Shown: piece by piece, positions 42,562-51,423 of the stretch
Layout: every line of letters starts with the position of its first letter
How positions within the stretch are numbered: position 1 is the stretch's first letter
Source: Paenibacillus sp. FSL K6-1330
GTDB taxonomy: Bacteria > Bacillota > Bacilli > Paenibacillales > Paenibacillaceae
Reading direction: 5' to 3'
Assembly: GCF_037976825.1 (NCBI RefSeq)
Contig: NZ_CP150269.1
Location: 5,221,501 to 5,285,500 of the forward strand
Length of the DNA stretch: 64,000 bases
Translations under genes and position numbers: made by a program
The notes under the pieces: generated by a model
The model's input: the letters and a program-made list of their open reading frames with translations, nothing else
What the model was told of the DNA's origin: nothing
Database searches by the model: none

Positions 42562-43209
42562 TTACTTGCTGGCGGAGAGAAGGAACTTCTCAAGTGCCCC
42601 TGTATCGGTAATACTGTGATTACATGCTTGGCTATCCAAACATACGTATTGGCCAATGAAAGAAAGATTATCTGGTGAAGCGACGGCTGGCTTGGTCTTG
42701 ACCGAGAACAAGGCAAGCTCTTGATGCCGGTTGCAGAACAGACAGTACCCTTTCTTGTTGGTTGGGGTGATTCTCCCCTCGATCCCGATGAATCTTCCTT
42801 CGAACGGATATACGATAAATAACTTGTTAGTGGCAATGTCCACCCAGCCTAAATACGTTACATATCGAAAATCGATCGATTGCAGATCCGGAACTTTCAG
42901 TTTCTTATTTTTAGGAAATAGCTTCTGAATCTGTTTCAGCGTAATCGTCGGATAAGGCTCCAGATAGGGTTCTAATGCGTTAAGATATTTCTGGAAATCC
43001 TCGGCCCTCTCGATGGTTGATATTTCGCTCAGCATCCGCTTCTGATCCTCTGTCAAAGACGGAAATGCTTCCATAGCGTTCGTTACGGCACGATATCTAA
43101 CCGTTTCCAAAACCTTTCGATCCGCGACCGTGCGCAATGTTTTCAGAAGGAACTCCGATTGTTTTTTAATCACATTAAACTGGTGGTTTCTAATAAATGG
43201 TGTACTCAT
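42562..43209 (-). CDS. FusB/FusC-family EF-G-binding protein
   Basis: A 215-residue protein with an N-terminal helical domain (about 1-85) and a C-terminal domain with a treble-clef zinc site (YCLFCNRH and YVCLDSQACNH supply four Cys), the two-domain form of FusB/FusC. In staphylococci these bind EF-G and rescue it from fusidic-acid-stalled ribosomes. Chromosomal homologues in Paenibacillus-like hosts may act more generally on stalled ribosomes. AAGGGG lies nine bases before the ATG. Confidence 0.85.
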   Translation of the reverse strand: MSTPFIRNHQFNVIKKQSEFLLKTLRTVADRKVLETVRYRAVTNAMEAFPSLTEDQKRMLSEISTIERAEDFQKYLNALEPYLEPYPTITLKQIQKLFPKNKKLKVPDLQSIDFRYVTYLGWVDIATNKLFIVYPFEGRFIGIEGRITPTNKKGYCLFCNRHQELALFSVKTKPAVASPDNLSFIGQYVCLDSQACNHSITDTGALEKFLLSASK

Positions 43210-43486
43210 AGCTTTCAGCCCCTTATTTTTATTAAAAATGAAGGTGCAAAGCCTGTTATTAGAAACGATAAAGTTAAGGTTGGGCGATCGAATTCATCTA
43301 TCGCACCCCACGCAAAGTATCGCCCCAGATCAGGCTTTGCATGAGGACTTCCTAGCTAATGAGCAATTCGGTATTGCCATCAGTATAACCCCCAATCACA
43401 TATCATACGCAAAATTATAACAGCAAGTGCCAGATGGCGCAATTTATTCCGTTGGAATGAAACACCGTCTTTCTCAAACTTCAAAT

Positions 43487-43945
43487 CTATTTAATGGTGT
43501 CATACAAGTCTGCTTCAATATCATCCACTTTCCCTTGTCCCCATTCATCCGAAATCTCCAGATGCCAGGATCTCAGCAATCGTTCATGGTTATTTTCTCG
43601 TATCCAGTGATGGAGCTTTTCATATGTATCTCTAATTTCATAATTAGGCCCCTGATGTCGTTGGACTGCATATTTTTGTTTTGGAATGACTAAAGAAACC
43701 ATCTCTTCAGGAACCTTTTTGATTTCATTTACCTCAACACATACCCAATAACCATCTTCTTCTTCTGATACTTCCTCAACGAAGAATGCACCGACAAGTC
43801 TTGCCGGTGTTACAACGTCATGAATCTCATGCAATCTTTCTTTAAGTTTAACAGAAGCCTTGGGGATCTCATTGACATACTGGTCACCTGAACATACCAC
43901 TCTTATTCCGACTAACTTCAATTCATGGAGCTCGACTACTTTCAT
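43487..43945 (-). CDS. GyrI-like effector-binding domain protein
   Basis: A 152-residue stand-alone GyrI-like/AraC effector-binding domain, with ELHELKLVGIRVVCSGDQ at the start, a central EVNEIKKVPEEMVSLVIP and KYAVQRHQGPNYEIRDTYEK near the end. Such domains bind small aromatic or cationic ligands; some members hydrolyse or sequester toxic compounds. No DNA-binding part is present. The ATG at 43945 is chosen over a GTG three codons upstream. Function is unknown. Confidence 0.8.
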   Translation of the reverse strand: MKVVELHELKLVGIRVVCSGDQYVNEIPKASVKLKERLHEIHDVVTPARLVGAFFVEEVSEEEDGYWVCVEVNEIKKVPEEMVSLVIPKQKYAVQRHQGPNYEIRDTYEKLHHWIRENNHERLLRSWHLEISDEWGQGKVDDIEADLYDTIK

Positions 43946-44014
43946 AGGGCTCACTCTCTTTCGTTGAATTGATTACCTTCACGCTTCGTCTTTCTAGAAC
44001 TCATACCGGCTGTT

Positions 44015-44485
44015 TTACTCACAGAGCATGTTTTGCATTGGTTCTTTGCAATGCTGGTATCCATTCTTTTTGTAAAAATTAACCCCTCCATCACTGGGCC
44101 ATACTATAATAAATTCATATTTGTTCTCTTTTGCCCATTCGTTGATTTTTGATATTAATTTACTTCCTATTCCTTTACCTCGATAATCAGGTTTCGTATA
44201 TACATTCGTCATATATGCAAATGGATGTGTGATTCTTCCTGGTCTCGGTACCTTGTGAATGAGTTCAATATATATGTTGGACACGACCATTCCGTCTTCT
44301 TCAGCAACCCATATTTCCCAAATATCACTTTGAAAAGCACCTAATAAAAATTCATAACACTCCTCGTAAAAGTCACTATAGATTTCATTTTGTAATTTTC
44401 CATCTAGATCGTCCTCAAGTGTAAAATCCCATCTCATTTGAATGAGTTGATCCATATCTTCCTTAGTCGCAATTCTCATTATCAT
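44015..44485 (-). CDS. GNAT N-acetyltransferase
   Basis: A 156-residue GNAT: MRIATKEDMDQLIQMRWDFT at the start, MTNVYTKPDYRGKGIGSKLI as the acetyl-CoA loop (RGKGIG) and WPSDGGVNFYKKNGYQHCKE in motif B. It is a member of the single-domain acetyltransferases common in Bacillales. I prefer the ATG at 44485 (GGGGTG upstream); one at 44479 is possible. Substrate unknown. Confidence 0.85.
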   Translation of the reverse strand: MIMRIATKEDMDQLIQMRWDFTLEDDLDGKLQNEIYSDFYEECYEFLLGAFQSDIWEIWVAEEDGMVVSNIYIELIHKVPRPGRITHPFAYMTNVYTKPDYRGKGIGSKLISKINEWAKENKYEFIIVWPSDGGVNFYKKNGYQHCKEPMQNMLCE

Positions 44486-44549
44486 TGAAACACCCCAGAA
44501 TTCATTAAAATCACTTCGCCTTTCAAATAACTCCACACACTATCTGATG

Positions 44550-45041
44550 TTACTTCTTTGTACTGAATTCTTGAATGTATTTCTTTGAATCTTCCATGTA
44601 TCTCTCCGTGTAATTATTCTTGGAAAATTCACTGATTACTTTTCTCCAAAAAGATATGGCAGAAATATTACTCTCCATCTGAGCTACTTTCCAATTTGCA
44701 TTGAATAACCCAAATGCCTGCTTAGCTGCAGTGCGACCGATCCCGTTTCTTCTATATTTCTTCAAAATCATAAAATCATAAATTACATGCGTTGGGTCTG
44801 GATCCGTGTCTAAGTTTTCAAAAAGCACAACCAAGAATCCTACAATTGCTCCTGACGATACTATGAAATACGGGTTCCATCTAGGGTCATCTTCCCAATA
44901 GAAATCAATGTTCACCCCGTATGTTCCATCATCATTTAAATCCTCATTAGTATATCGACTAAAATCATAATGATAAAATTGATACATGTTTGATAATCTT
45001 TCTTTCTCTTGAACTGTAACAGGAATAAGTTCGATTTCCAT
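44550..45041 (-). CDS. GNAT N-acetyltransferase
   Basis: A 163-residue GNAT with an N-terminal NMYQFYHYDFSRYTNEDLND, the acetyl-CoA loop FMILKKYRRNGIGRTAAKQA (RRNGIG) and EFSKNNYTERYMEDSKKY at the end. AAGGAG lies five bases before the ATG. It is transcribed with the adjacent GNAT gene at 44015, 64 bases downstream. Substrate unknown. Confidence 0.85.
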   Translation of the reverse strand: MEIELIPVTVQEKERLSNMYQFYHYDFSRYTNEDLNDDGTYGVNIDFYWEDDPRWNPYFIVSSGAIVGFLVVLFENLDTDPDPTHVIYDFMILKKYRRNGIGRTAAKQAFGLFNANWKVAQMESNISAISFWRKVISEFSKNNYTERYMEDSKKYIQEFSTKK

Positions 45042-45093
45042 AACGTCTCCTTTTTTATCATCCTACTATTTCTGGAAGTTTCATAGATTCGGC

Positions 45094-45630
45094 CTAAAGA
45101 TCCGGTTTACCTGGTTTCCAACCACCTTCCAATCTATGTAACAACATATAATTGGGGTTTGCTTCCCAAGCTTCAAAGGGCACAAAACATGCTGCATTCA
45201 TCGCATCTAATAATCTAGATCTTTGCTGCGGTCTCGTTATGTATTCCTCGATATTAGATTGATCAATTTTTATGTATCTAGCTTCGAGTATCTCATCTTC
45301 TTGTATTTTAATTTCTCCACTTATGTATTGAGCTCTAAAACATATAGACAAAACTTGTTTTGTTGTATTCATATAAACACCGGTTATACCAATTGGCTTA
45401 ATAACGATGCCCGTCTCCTCAAGAAACTCTCTGCAAATTGCTTTATCAAGGGGTTCCCCTAATTCAACATTGCCACCTGGCATTTCCCATGTATCTGAAC
45501 GCCAATGTGTTCTAAGCAACAATACCTCACCACGATCATTAGTGACTAGAGCTGAAACCGAAATACATTGTTTAGGTACCTGGTATTCCAAACTACTCAC
45601 TTCCTCTAATTTAACTTTAGACCCTTTCAT
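45094..45630 (-). CDS. Nudix hydrolase
   Basis: A 178-residue Nudix protein. The box GGNVELGEPLDKAICREFLE plus ETGI matches GX5EX7REUXEEXGU completely, so it should hydrolyse a nucleoside diphosphate linked to another moiety with Mg2+. The start is uncertain: ATG at 45630 lacks a clear site, while an internal TTG about 14 codons later follows AGAGG. The neighbours are acetyltransferase genes on the same strand; the substrate is unknown. Confidence 0.85.
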   Translation of the reverse strand: MKGSKVKLEEVSSLEYQVPKQCISVSALVTNDRGEVLLLRTHWRSDTWEMPGGNVELGEPLDKAICREFLEETGIVIKPIGITGVYMNTTKQVLSICFRAQYISGEIKIQEDEILEARYIKIDQSNIEEYITRPQQRSRLLDAMNAACFVPFEAWEANPNYMLLHRLEGGWKPGKPDL

Positions 45631-45657
45631 CAACTGAGATGTTTCTCTAAAATGCCA

Positions 45658-46473
45658 TTAGGATAAACCATAATAGGATATTTGGTAGTCAAAATCAAGG
45701 GACATTCCAACTTTCTCTGCAAGTCGAATAGACCCTGTATTATCCGGAGTACAGTCCCAGTAAGGATGAATTCCTTGTTGTAGGCATTCCTGAACAAATG
45801 CTCGAGCTACTGCAGCGCCATAATTTCTTCTTTTATGCTGTTCAAGAGTTTCGATATCAATTGCATGCGTTTTATCCACAACAAATGCTGAAAAACATAA
45901 ACTCACCACATTGTTATTATCCTCAACAAAGTATCCGAATCCTTGCTCTAAGAAAGAGTCTGTAGAATCCCAAAACCGTAATATTTTGCTTTCTAAAAAC
46001 GAATGGTTTTCCAATCGCCTTGACTTCAATAACTCACAACTTATCCGTTGAATATTCACCTCTTGATCTTGAAATTCAATAGATTGAGGATTCCCTCTTA
46101 ATGTAAACACATGTTGAGTATCGCTCGAAATGTTACGCTGCTGAAAAATGTTTTGTATCGTTTTATCCCAAGGATCAGGATCTAAGCCAATCTCGACCCA
46201 ATTAATATTTTGCTTCTGTAGTTTGGGTTCTATATGCTTTCTCATGTATTCTTCTAATCCTGTTAAAAAAGATATACTCTGCGGATCTCCAACAATCTGA
46301 AAACCTTTTTGTCCTTCAATCCAAATGAATGCTGCTGTGGGTTCTGTTGAATGATCTACATAGACCCCACCCGGGTTATTTCCGCTAACCACAGCCCTAA
46401 CCTCGATATTCTTACACTTATCCGTAATGTGTCTTATTTTATAAAACTCTGATTTATTCAGTTCTGTTATCAT
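45658..46473 (-). CDS. Large GNAT acetyltransferase (PF12746-like)
   Basis: A 271-residue two-part acetyltransferase: an N-terminal domain that includes AAFIWIEGQKGFQIVGDPQ, and a C-terminal GNAT fold with DIETLEQHKRRNYGAAVARA (acetyl-CoA loop) and DCTPDNTGSIRLAEKVGMSL. This is the form of the GNAT_acetyltran (PF12746) group, with members in many Bacillales but no settled substrate. A GGGGATG site precedes the ATG. Confidence 0.82.
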   Translation of the reverse strand: MITELNKSEFYKIRHITDKCKNIEVRAVVSGNNPGGVYVDHSTEPTAAFIWIEGQKGFQIVGDPQSISFLTGLEEYMRKHIEPKLQKQNINWVEIGLDPDPWDKTIQNIFQQRNISSDTQHVFTLRGNPQSIEFQDQEVNIQRISCELLKSRRLENHSFLESKILRFWDSTDSFLEQGFGYFVEDNNNVVSLCFSAFVVDKTHAIDIETLEQHKRRNYGAAVARAFVQECLQQGIHPYWDCTPDNTGSIRLAEKVGMSLDFDYQISYYGLS

Positions 46474-46571
46474 TGTTACATCCCCGATTCTATGATTTAT
46501 TGATTATACTGAATTAAGGAGCATATAAGTTTCTTGTATTACGAACCGGAGAGGAATCTTGATCCATATCG

Positions 46572-46976
46572 TCAATTCCGTTTTCTTTTTATTACAAATG
46601 CTTTATCTGCCCTTTCAAATCCGATCCTCTCATAAAATCCTGCGGCTTTCGGTGCTGAAGTGAGGACATATTGAATTTCGTCTTCTCCTAATTTGTCCCT
46701 CAATACTCTTATTAGTTCTTTGCCAATTCCTAATCCCTGATAGTCCATATCCACTGCAATATCTGAAATATAGCAGCAATATGAATAATCTGTAATTGCC
46801 CTTAAAAATCCCACCAGTTTACTTCCTTCTCTTACCGTTATAATCTCATCTGCATTATCTATCATCCTATGAATTCGATCTGAATCGCCTACCGGTCTCC
46901 TGATCCCTGATCGAATAAATACTTCTTCAACCTCGCTGACAATACAGTTATCATTAATTTTATATTCCAAATTCAC
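46572..46976 (-). CDS. GNAT N-acetyltransferase
   Basis: A 134-residue GNAT: SDIAVDMDYQGLGIGKELIR holds the QGLGIG acetyl-CoA loop, YVLTSAPKAAGFYERIGFER motif B. It is the short, YjcF/ElaA-like single-domain form. I choose the GTG at 46976, seven bases after GAGGG; another GTG at 47006 overlaps the stop of a small upstream frame and has no clear site. Substrate unknown. Confidence 0.85.
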   Translation of the reverse strand: MNLEYKINDNCIVSEVEEVFIRSGIRRPVGDSDRIHRMIDNADEIITVREGSKLVGFLRAITDYSYCCYISDIAVDMDYQGLGIGKELIRVLRDKLGEDEIQYVLTSAPKAAGFYERIGFERADKAFVIKRKRN

Positions 46977-47002
46977 AGTCAAACCCTCGTTTATTTTATT
47001 TT

Positions 47003-47110
47003 TCACTTACTAACCATGTCTTGGCCTCCATAACGCTTAGCAAATTCTTGATCCAATAATTCAGCTTCTTCTATTGTAGTTAGTCTCTTTATGTTTATGA
47101 TGTCCCTCAT
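47003..47110 (-). CDS. Possible 35-residue small protein
   Basis: An ATG with AAGGAG seven bases upstream opens a 35-codon frame (MRDIINIKRLTTIEEAELLD followed by QEFAKRYGGQDMVSK) ending 27 bases before the GNAT start. The binding site and protein-like composition make translation likely. It may be a small protein in its own right or a leader peptide coupled to the downstream acetyltransferase. I do not recognise it. Confidence 0.4.
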   Translation of the reverse strand: MRDIINIKRLTTIEEAELLDQEFAKRYGGQDMVSK

Positions 47111-47213
47111 GTTTAATCTCCTTGTTCGATATAAATGTTAAATATCCAATGCGTAAATACTATGTTATCTGATGTCATTAACTTCTAGATTCCATTTGAA
47201 ATAACGTATGCAC

Positions 47214-47257
47214 AAAACGCCCCATCCTAAATAGCTTTTATCTTAGGTTGAGGCGTT
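47214..47257. terminator. Terminator after alaX
   Basis: ACGCCCCATCCTAA and TTAGGTTGAGGCGT pair over fourteen positions (with G-U pairs). On the minus strand it ends with GGGGCGTTTTG, 43 bases past the stop of the alaX gene; on the plus strand it ends GGCGTTTATT, so it may work in both directions. Confidence 0.75.
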
Positions 47258-47299
47258 TATTGTTTGAGCTGCTTGAATACTTTCTACTTAATAGACCAC

Positions 47300-48490
47300 T
47301 TACTCCTCTGCAGACTGATTTAATGACTGGGCCGCAAAATGGTAAAACGCCATGGCATCCTCCCCGGTGGCAAAACCGGCCTGTGCCATCTTGTCGCTGC
47401 CCCCGCCTTTACCGCTATAATCAGCCAGATACTGCTTGAAGAACGCACCGCAGGCGAGTCCGCTCTTTCCTCCTTGAGCGAGGACTAGCTTATTGTCCGC
47501 GTTGGACACGAAGAGCACGATAAGTTCAGCTTCTTCGGTAAGCTTGGCCGCCAGGTTCTGCATATCCTTCAGCGGCTTGTCCGCAAAAACGTGTTTGATC
47601 AGCCTGCCTTGACGGTCTGCCAACAGCTTTCCCGCCAGGTAAGCATCATTCTCAGCCTTCACGGCGTTCAATTCAGCCTGGAGCTGCTTCTGTTCTTGAT
47701 CCCATTTTGCAATCCGATCTAGAATCTCTTCCTTTCCGGTATTAAACCTAGCCGATAGGCTGCCGAGAATCTCCATTCCGGCATTAAATTCATTCAACGC
47801 TCGATATCCGCATTTAAAATAGATGCGCATATGCCCCTTCTGCTTCTCGGCTCTCAGCAATTTAATCATTCCGATCTCACCCGTTGCGGAGACATGTGTA
47901 CCTCCACAAGCGTTATATTCGATACCTTCAATTTCAACGATCCGGATATCGCCGGTTACCTTTGGCTGCTTCACAAGCGGCAGGGCAGCAGCCTGCTCCC
48001 GGCTCACAAAATAATTCGTTACTTTTCGATTAAGGTAAATCTGATCGTTAATTTCCAATTCCAGCATCATCAGTTGGGCCTGAGACAGGTCAGATCGGGC
48101 GATATCAATCGTAGTGTAATCTTGACCCAGGTGAAAACTGAGTGTTTCCGCCTGGCATACTTCCAGACATATGGCAGACAAGAGATGCTGGCCGCTATGA
48201 TGCTGCATATGGTCGAATCTTCTATTCCAATCCAAACGACAGCTAACCTCTTCCTTCTCAGGCAAACGCTCGACTCTATGCAGAATTTCTCCTTCTTCCT
48301 GAACAACATCAAGAACGGGAATCTTATCGATCCACCCTAGGTCACAGGGCTGCCCTCCACCGTGCGGATAAAAGGCCGTTTCCTCCATTACTAGATAGGT
48401 CCCGTCCTCCCGCTCCAGTCTGCGTGTGATTCGTGTCTCCCACTCCCGAATATAAGCGGATTCGTAATATAGCTTCTTCGTCATCTTCAT
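47300..48490 (-). CDS. alaX: Alanyl-tRNA editing protein AlaX-L
   Basis: A 396-residue stand-alone editing protein. It has the zinc motifs HSGQHLLSAI (HxxxH) and CGGTHVSATGEIG, matching the editing domain of alanyl-tRNA synthetase, then a coiled region and a C-terminal DHHA1-type domain (GGSDKMAQAGFA with GKGGG). It hydrolyses Ser-tRNA(Ala), and perhaps Gly-tRNA(Ala), in trans. The long form with DHHA1 is AlaX-L. The ATG at 48490 has GGGG upstream. It is not linked to alaS here. Confidence 0.9.
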   Translation of the reverse strand: MKMTKKLYYESAYIREWETRITRRLEREDGTYLVMEETAFYPHGGGQPCDLGWIDKIPVLDVVQEEGEILHRVERLPEKEEVSCRLDWNRRFDHMQHHSGQHLLSAICLEVCQAETLSFHLGQDYTTIDIARSDLSQAQLMMLELEINDQIYLNRKVTNYFVSREQAAALPLVKQPKVTGDIRIVEIEGIEYNACGGTHVSATGEIGMIKLLRAEKQKGHMRIYFKCGYRALNEFNAGMEILGSLSARFNTGKEEILDRIAKWDQEQKQLQAELNAVKAENDAYLAGKLLADRQGRLIKHVFADKPLKDMQNLAAKLTEEAELIVLFVSNADNKLVLAQGGKSGLACGAFFKQYLADYSGKGGGSDKMAQAGFATGEDAMAFYHFAAQSLNQSAEE

Positions 48491-48627
48491 GTCCCCACAG
48501 TTCTCAGGTTAATTTATTTCAGTACTACTTAATAATAGAACAACAAAAAACATATACAAAGATAATAAAGTCTCCAACAGATGGAACTTCATCTGCTATA
48601 TATCCCGAGATAATCATATTTAAGGAA

Positions 48628-49077
48628 CTAGATAGTCTTCTCGAAAATATATAGGTCACCTTCTTCTCTGACTTTGGTGAATCCACACTTTGTATAGAAG
48701 TTATGATTTTTGACACTCCACCTAGGAGTATCAAGCCACCATTTTACGCTATCCGGAAAACTTCCTTCAATTTCTTTCATTACTTTTTTACCGATTCCTT
48801 GATTCTGATAGTTTGGATCAATAAAAATCCGCCCTAGATTATGTACTTGATTGGTTTCTATAAATATCATTGCGCCCCCAATGATTTCTCCATTATAGAG
48901 CACTTTAAAATATTCACAACTATGCATCATCTCTTCTTGCCAACTTACGGAATCGTATCCTAGTGGGCCACAGATTTCATTATTATTAAAATGCTTCAAT
49001 TCATCATCAAAGCTGGCCTTTTGTATTTCAGCAAGTTTTGGTGCATCACTTTTTATTGCTCGTTCTAGTATCAACAT
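48628..49077 (-). CDS. GNAT N-acetyltransferase
   Basis: A 149-residue GNAT: ERAIKSDAPKLAEIQKASFD at the start, FIDPNYQNQGIGKKVMKEIE with the QNQGIG loop and WSVKNHNFYTKCGFTKVREE as motif B. GGAG lies nine bases before the ATG at 49077. It is the last of the acetyltransferase genes in this zone. Substrate unknown. Confidence 0.85.
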   Translation of the reverse strand: MLILERAIKSDAPKLAEIQKASFDDELKHFNNNEICGPLGYDSVSWQEEMMHSCEYFKVLYNGEIIGGAMIFIETNQVHNLGRIFIDPNYQNQGIGKKVMKEIEGSFPDSVKWWLDTPRWSVKNHNFYTKCGFTKVREEGDLYIFEKTI

Positions 49078-49154
49078 GAGATACAACTCCATTATGTGAT
49101 TTATTTGTCCTTCACAGGTTTTCTCCTAGTAGCTCACGTGGATATTAACGAAAC

Positions 49155-49187
49155 AACCCAGCCTTAGACATTTCTTATCTTAGGCTG
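49155..49187 (-). terminator. Stem-loop downstream of the phosphotransferase gene
   Basis: Minus strand CAGCCTAAGA and TCTAAGGCTG pair over nine of ten positions, followed by GGTTGTTTCG. It lies 208 bases after the stop of the gene at 49395. The stretch between it and that stop has no other convincing feature; the plus-strand frame there lacks a binding site. Confidence 0.5.
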
Positions 49188-49394
49188 AGTAATGAAACCA
49201 GATTGTAAAACATCAAAATATTCTTTCAAAATAGAATCAAACTCAGCATCCTCGGAGACCTTCTCTATATTTCCAAAGAATCATTTCTTCCGTTTCCATC
49301 ATGATTTTATCATACTAAGAGTCGAGCATTCTCATTGTGTTTCGTGTATTCTTTATACTAAATTCCCTACTGTGAATCACATTCATCATCTTAT

Positions 49395-50327
49395 CTACGA
49401 TATCGCCATCTTCAGATACTTATTTAGTTCATTCAGCCATCTCTCTTCTTTTTTCCATACCTGCAGGAACCATGACATATAACGTAATCCCATATATCGT
49501 GAAGCTACATTAAAATGTCTCGTAAAAATATCCTTTGATAAGTTCAGCCCCCGCGAATTTACCAATTGCCTATAATTTTCCGCTTGGGAAGCTTCTCTAA
49601 ATCTAAGTGAAATATCTAAGTACAAAGACCCATATCTCGCTTCTTCCCAATCAATAAAATATACTTCTTTATTGTTATAAATTAATGTATTTCCAGGATG
49701 TAAATCATTATGTATGAGGGTAAGGGAACTTTGGTCTAAAAGCACTTCCTTGATGTCTTTAACAATATATTTTGCTGATTGTTCAACTTCAGAAATATAT
49801 TGACCAAATGTACTTATAAAATCTGCATCCAGCTTTGCCTCATCCCAACTTGGTCTCCACTTTTCGTTTAATGCATATTCAATATGATTGGGGTCTGCAA
49901 AAGGGAGCCAACTCAATTTATCCGACTTTTGATAATTAACCGCATGAATATGAGATAATGCCAATAGTTCATTTGATTGAAGCAAATGATAATTCAAATG
50001 ACTGTAATCTGTCTTATAGTCAACATCTTGCATGCAAAGATACACTCTATTACTACTTATTAAATCAGGTGTGTAACTAAAAGGTACATTTGCTGATTGT
50101 TCGAAAAGATGTGAAAGCACTCGCCTTTCAATCAGAGTTGCTTGCTTTGAAATAAGATTAATAGTTCTTTCATCATTAGTATCTCTCAATCGTATTTCAT
50201 GTCTCTTTAGTGCAACGGCTGATAAACCGTAGGCTAACTCAAGATCATTAATACTTAAAATTTCAGCGGTTGGCGATATGTATCGTTCAATGGTACTCTG
50301 AATTGTTTGTCTGAGATCAATATTCAT
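49395..50327 (-). CDS. APH-family phosphotransferase
   Basis: A 310-residue aminoglycoside-phosphotransferase/choline-kinase-like protein. The catalytic loop is LIHNDLHPGNTLIYNN (HxDxxxxN) and the metal-binding Asp lies in VYFIDWEEARYGS. The N-lobe is short. Members phosphorylate aminoglycosides, macrolides, choline or sugars; nothing here decides between them. The ATG at 50327 has AAGGAGG immediately upstream; the frame before it, to 50405, is not coding. Confidence 0.83.
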   Translation of the reverse strand: MNIDLRQTIQSTIERYISPTAEILSINDLELAYGLSAVALKRHEIRLRDTNDERTINLISKQATLIERRVLSHLFEQSANVPFSYTPDLISSNRVYLCMQDVDYKTDYSHLNYHLLQSNELLALSHIHAVNYQKSDKLSWLPFADPNHIEYALNEKWRPSWDEAKLDADFISTFGQYISEVEQSAKYIVKDIKEVLLDQSSLTLIHNDLHPGNTLIYNNKEVYFIDWEEARYGSLYLDISLRFREASQAENYRQLVNSRGLNLSKDIFTRHFNVASRYMGLRYMSWFLQVWKKEERWLNELNKYLKMAIS

Positions 50328-50376
50328 TTCTCCTCCTTGAAACTCGTTACAGTGATTGCATATAACGCTTTTATAT

Positions 50377-50835
50377 CTACGAGTCCATAGTACGATGCCC
50401 TCCAATCATATTGAATTTATTAATTTCGGTTACTTCATTTAAGAAACCTTTAATCTCGATATGAGGATCTTCTAAGTCAATATTATGATTTCCTTCATAC
50501 ATTTCCTTAGGAGCAAATACGGTGAGAAGTAATTCTTCTCCTGGATTAATATTGAGTTTATTATTTCTAGCTTCAATCTTAAAATCATTGCCTCTAAAAC
50601 CGTTTTCAACTTTTATGGGAAAACTTAAATATACAATATTCTGTACTATAATATGACTGGATTTGTTATGTAATTTTAATGTGAACACTTTTCCATTTGC
50701 TTCTTCTGTTTGTTCTATTAATTCTAATTTAATATTGTCAATGTCGTCTGTAGTAACTTCTCTCTTATTACTACAACTTACGCTAATTAGTAAGCACAAG
50801 ATGACGAAAATAATGAATACTGGTTTTCTATCCAC
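50377..50835 (-). CDS. Small hypothetical lipoprotein
   Basis: About 152 residues: signal peptide FIIFVILCLLISVSC with the lipobox SVSC, followed by an Asp/Asn-rich beta-type domain (KVFTLKLHNKSSHIIVQNIV, NPGEELLLTVFAPKE) similar to an immunoglobulin-like fold. GTG at 50835 follows GGGAGG by ten bases. It should sit on the outer face of the membrane. I do not recognise a family. Confidence 0.65.
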   Translation of the reverse strand: MDRKPVFIIFVILCLLISVSCSNKREVTTDDIDNIKLELIEQTEEANGKVFTLKLHNKSSHIIVQNIVYLSFPIKVENGFRGNDFKIEARNNKLNINPGEELLLTVFAPKEMYEGNHNIDLEDPHIEIKGFLNEVTEINKFNMIGGHRTMDS

Positions 50836-50881
50836 TTCCTGAATCCCTCCCAAATGTATAGTAATCTGGTTACTGTCGAAA

Positions 50882-51385
50882 TTATTTCACTTTGTAAAAA
50901 TACGGCCCACACATGTCTTCATGGGTATTCACATACGTCCAAGTAAAGTTTTTATCAAAAATATATATATCTTGTTGAGAATCAAAATCCTCCGCGACTA
51001 TGGCATTTGCGTTACTGTATAGAAATACATCGGGGGAGTCTTGGTACATTACATATAATTCATCTTTACTTTCTGTATTAAAAGCATTTCTTGCTTCATG
51101 TTTTTTCAAACAATCTTGTATTTCATAACTAAAAATATGCCACTTATATTGACTGTAATAAATGCTTTCTTTTACATCTTCACTAATGTTTAGTGTAAAT
51201 GTCTTATCCCATCTATTAATAATTTCTGTTGCTCCATCAAATACATCTGAGATGTTTACGGCTTTTTCAATTAATTTTTCCCTGTATAAATAGTTTTCTT
51301 GAAATATTTTTATTGACCAATATATTTTTTGCAATTCTCTTTCTGGTAAGCTATCTAAAATCAATTGAATCTCTTTTCTGATCAA
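50882..51385 (-). CDS. DUF4275-family protein
   Basis: A 167-residue protein whose second half matches DUF4275 well (YKWHIFSYEIQDCLKKHEAR, DIYIFDKNFTWTYVNTHEDM then CGPYFYKVK). The family occurs in many Bacillales with no known role; its Trp/Tyr-rich ending resembles proteins of nuclease-inhibitor or immunity type, but that is speculation. The TTG start follows GGGGGAG. It stands in tandem with the lipoprotein and HAD genes. Confidence 0.75.
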   Translation of the reverse strand: MIRKEIQLILDSLPERELQKIYWSIKIFQENYLYREKLIEKAVNISDVFDGATEIINRWDKTFTLNISEDVKESIYYSQYKWHIFSYEIQDCLKKHEARNAFNTESKDELYVMYQDSPDVFLYSNANAIVAEDFDSQQDIYIFDKNFTWTYVNTHEDMCGPYFYKVK

Positions 51386-51423
51386 GTTCTCTCCCCCTAA
51401 ATAAGTGTAATCCTTTATTATAC

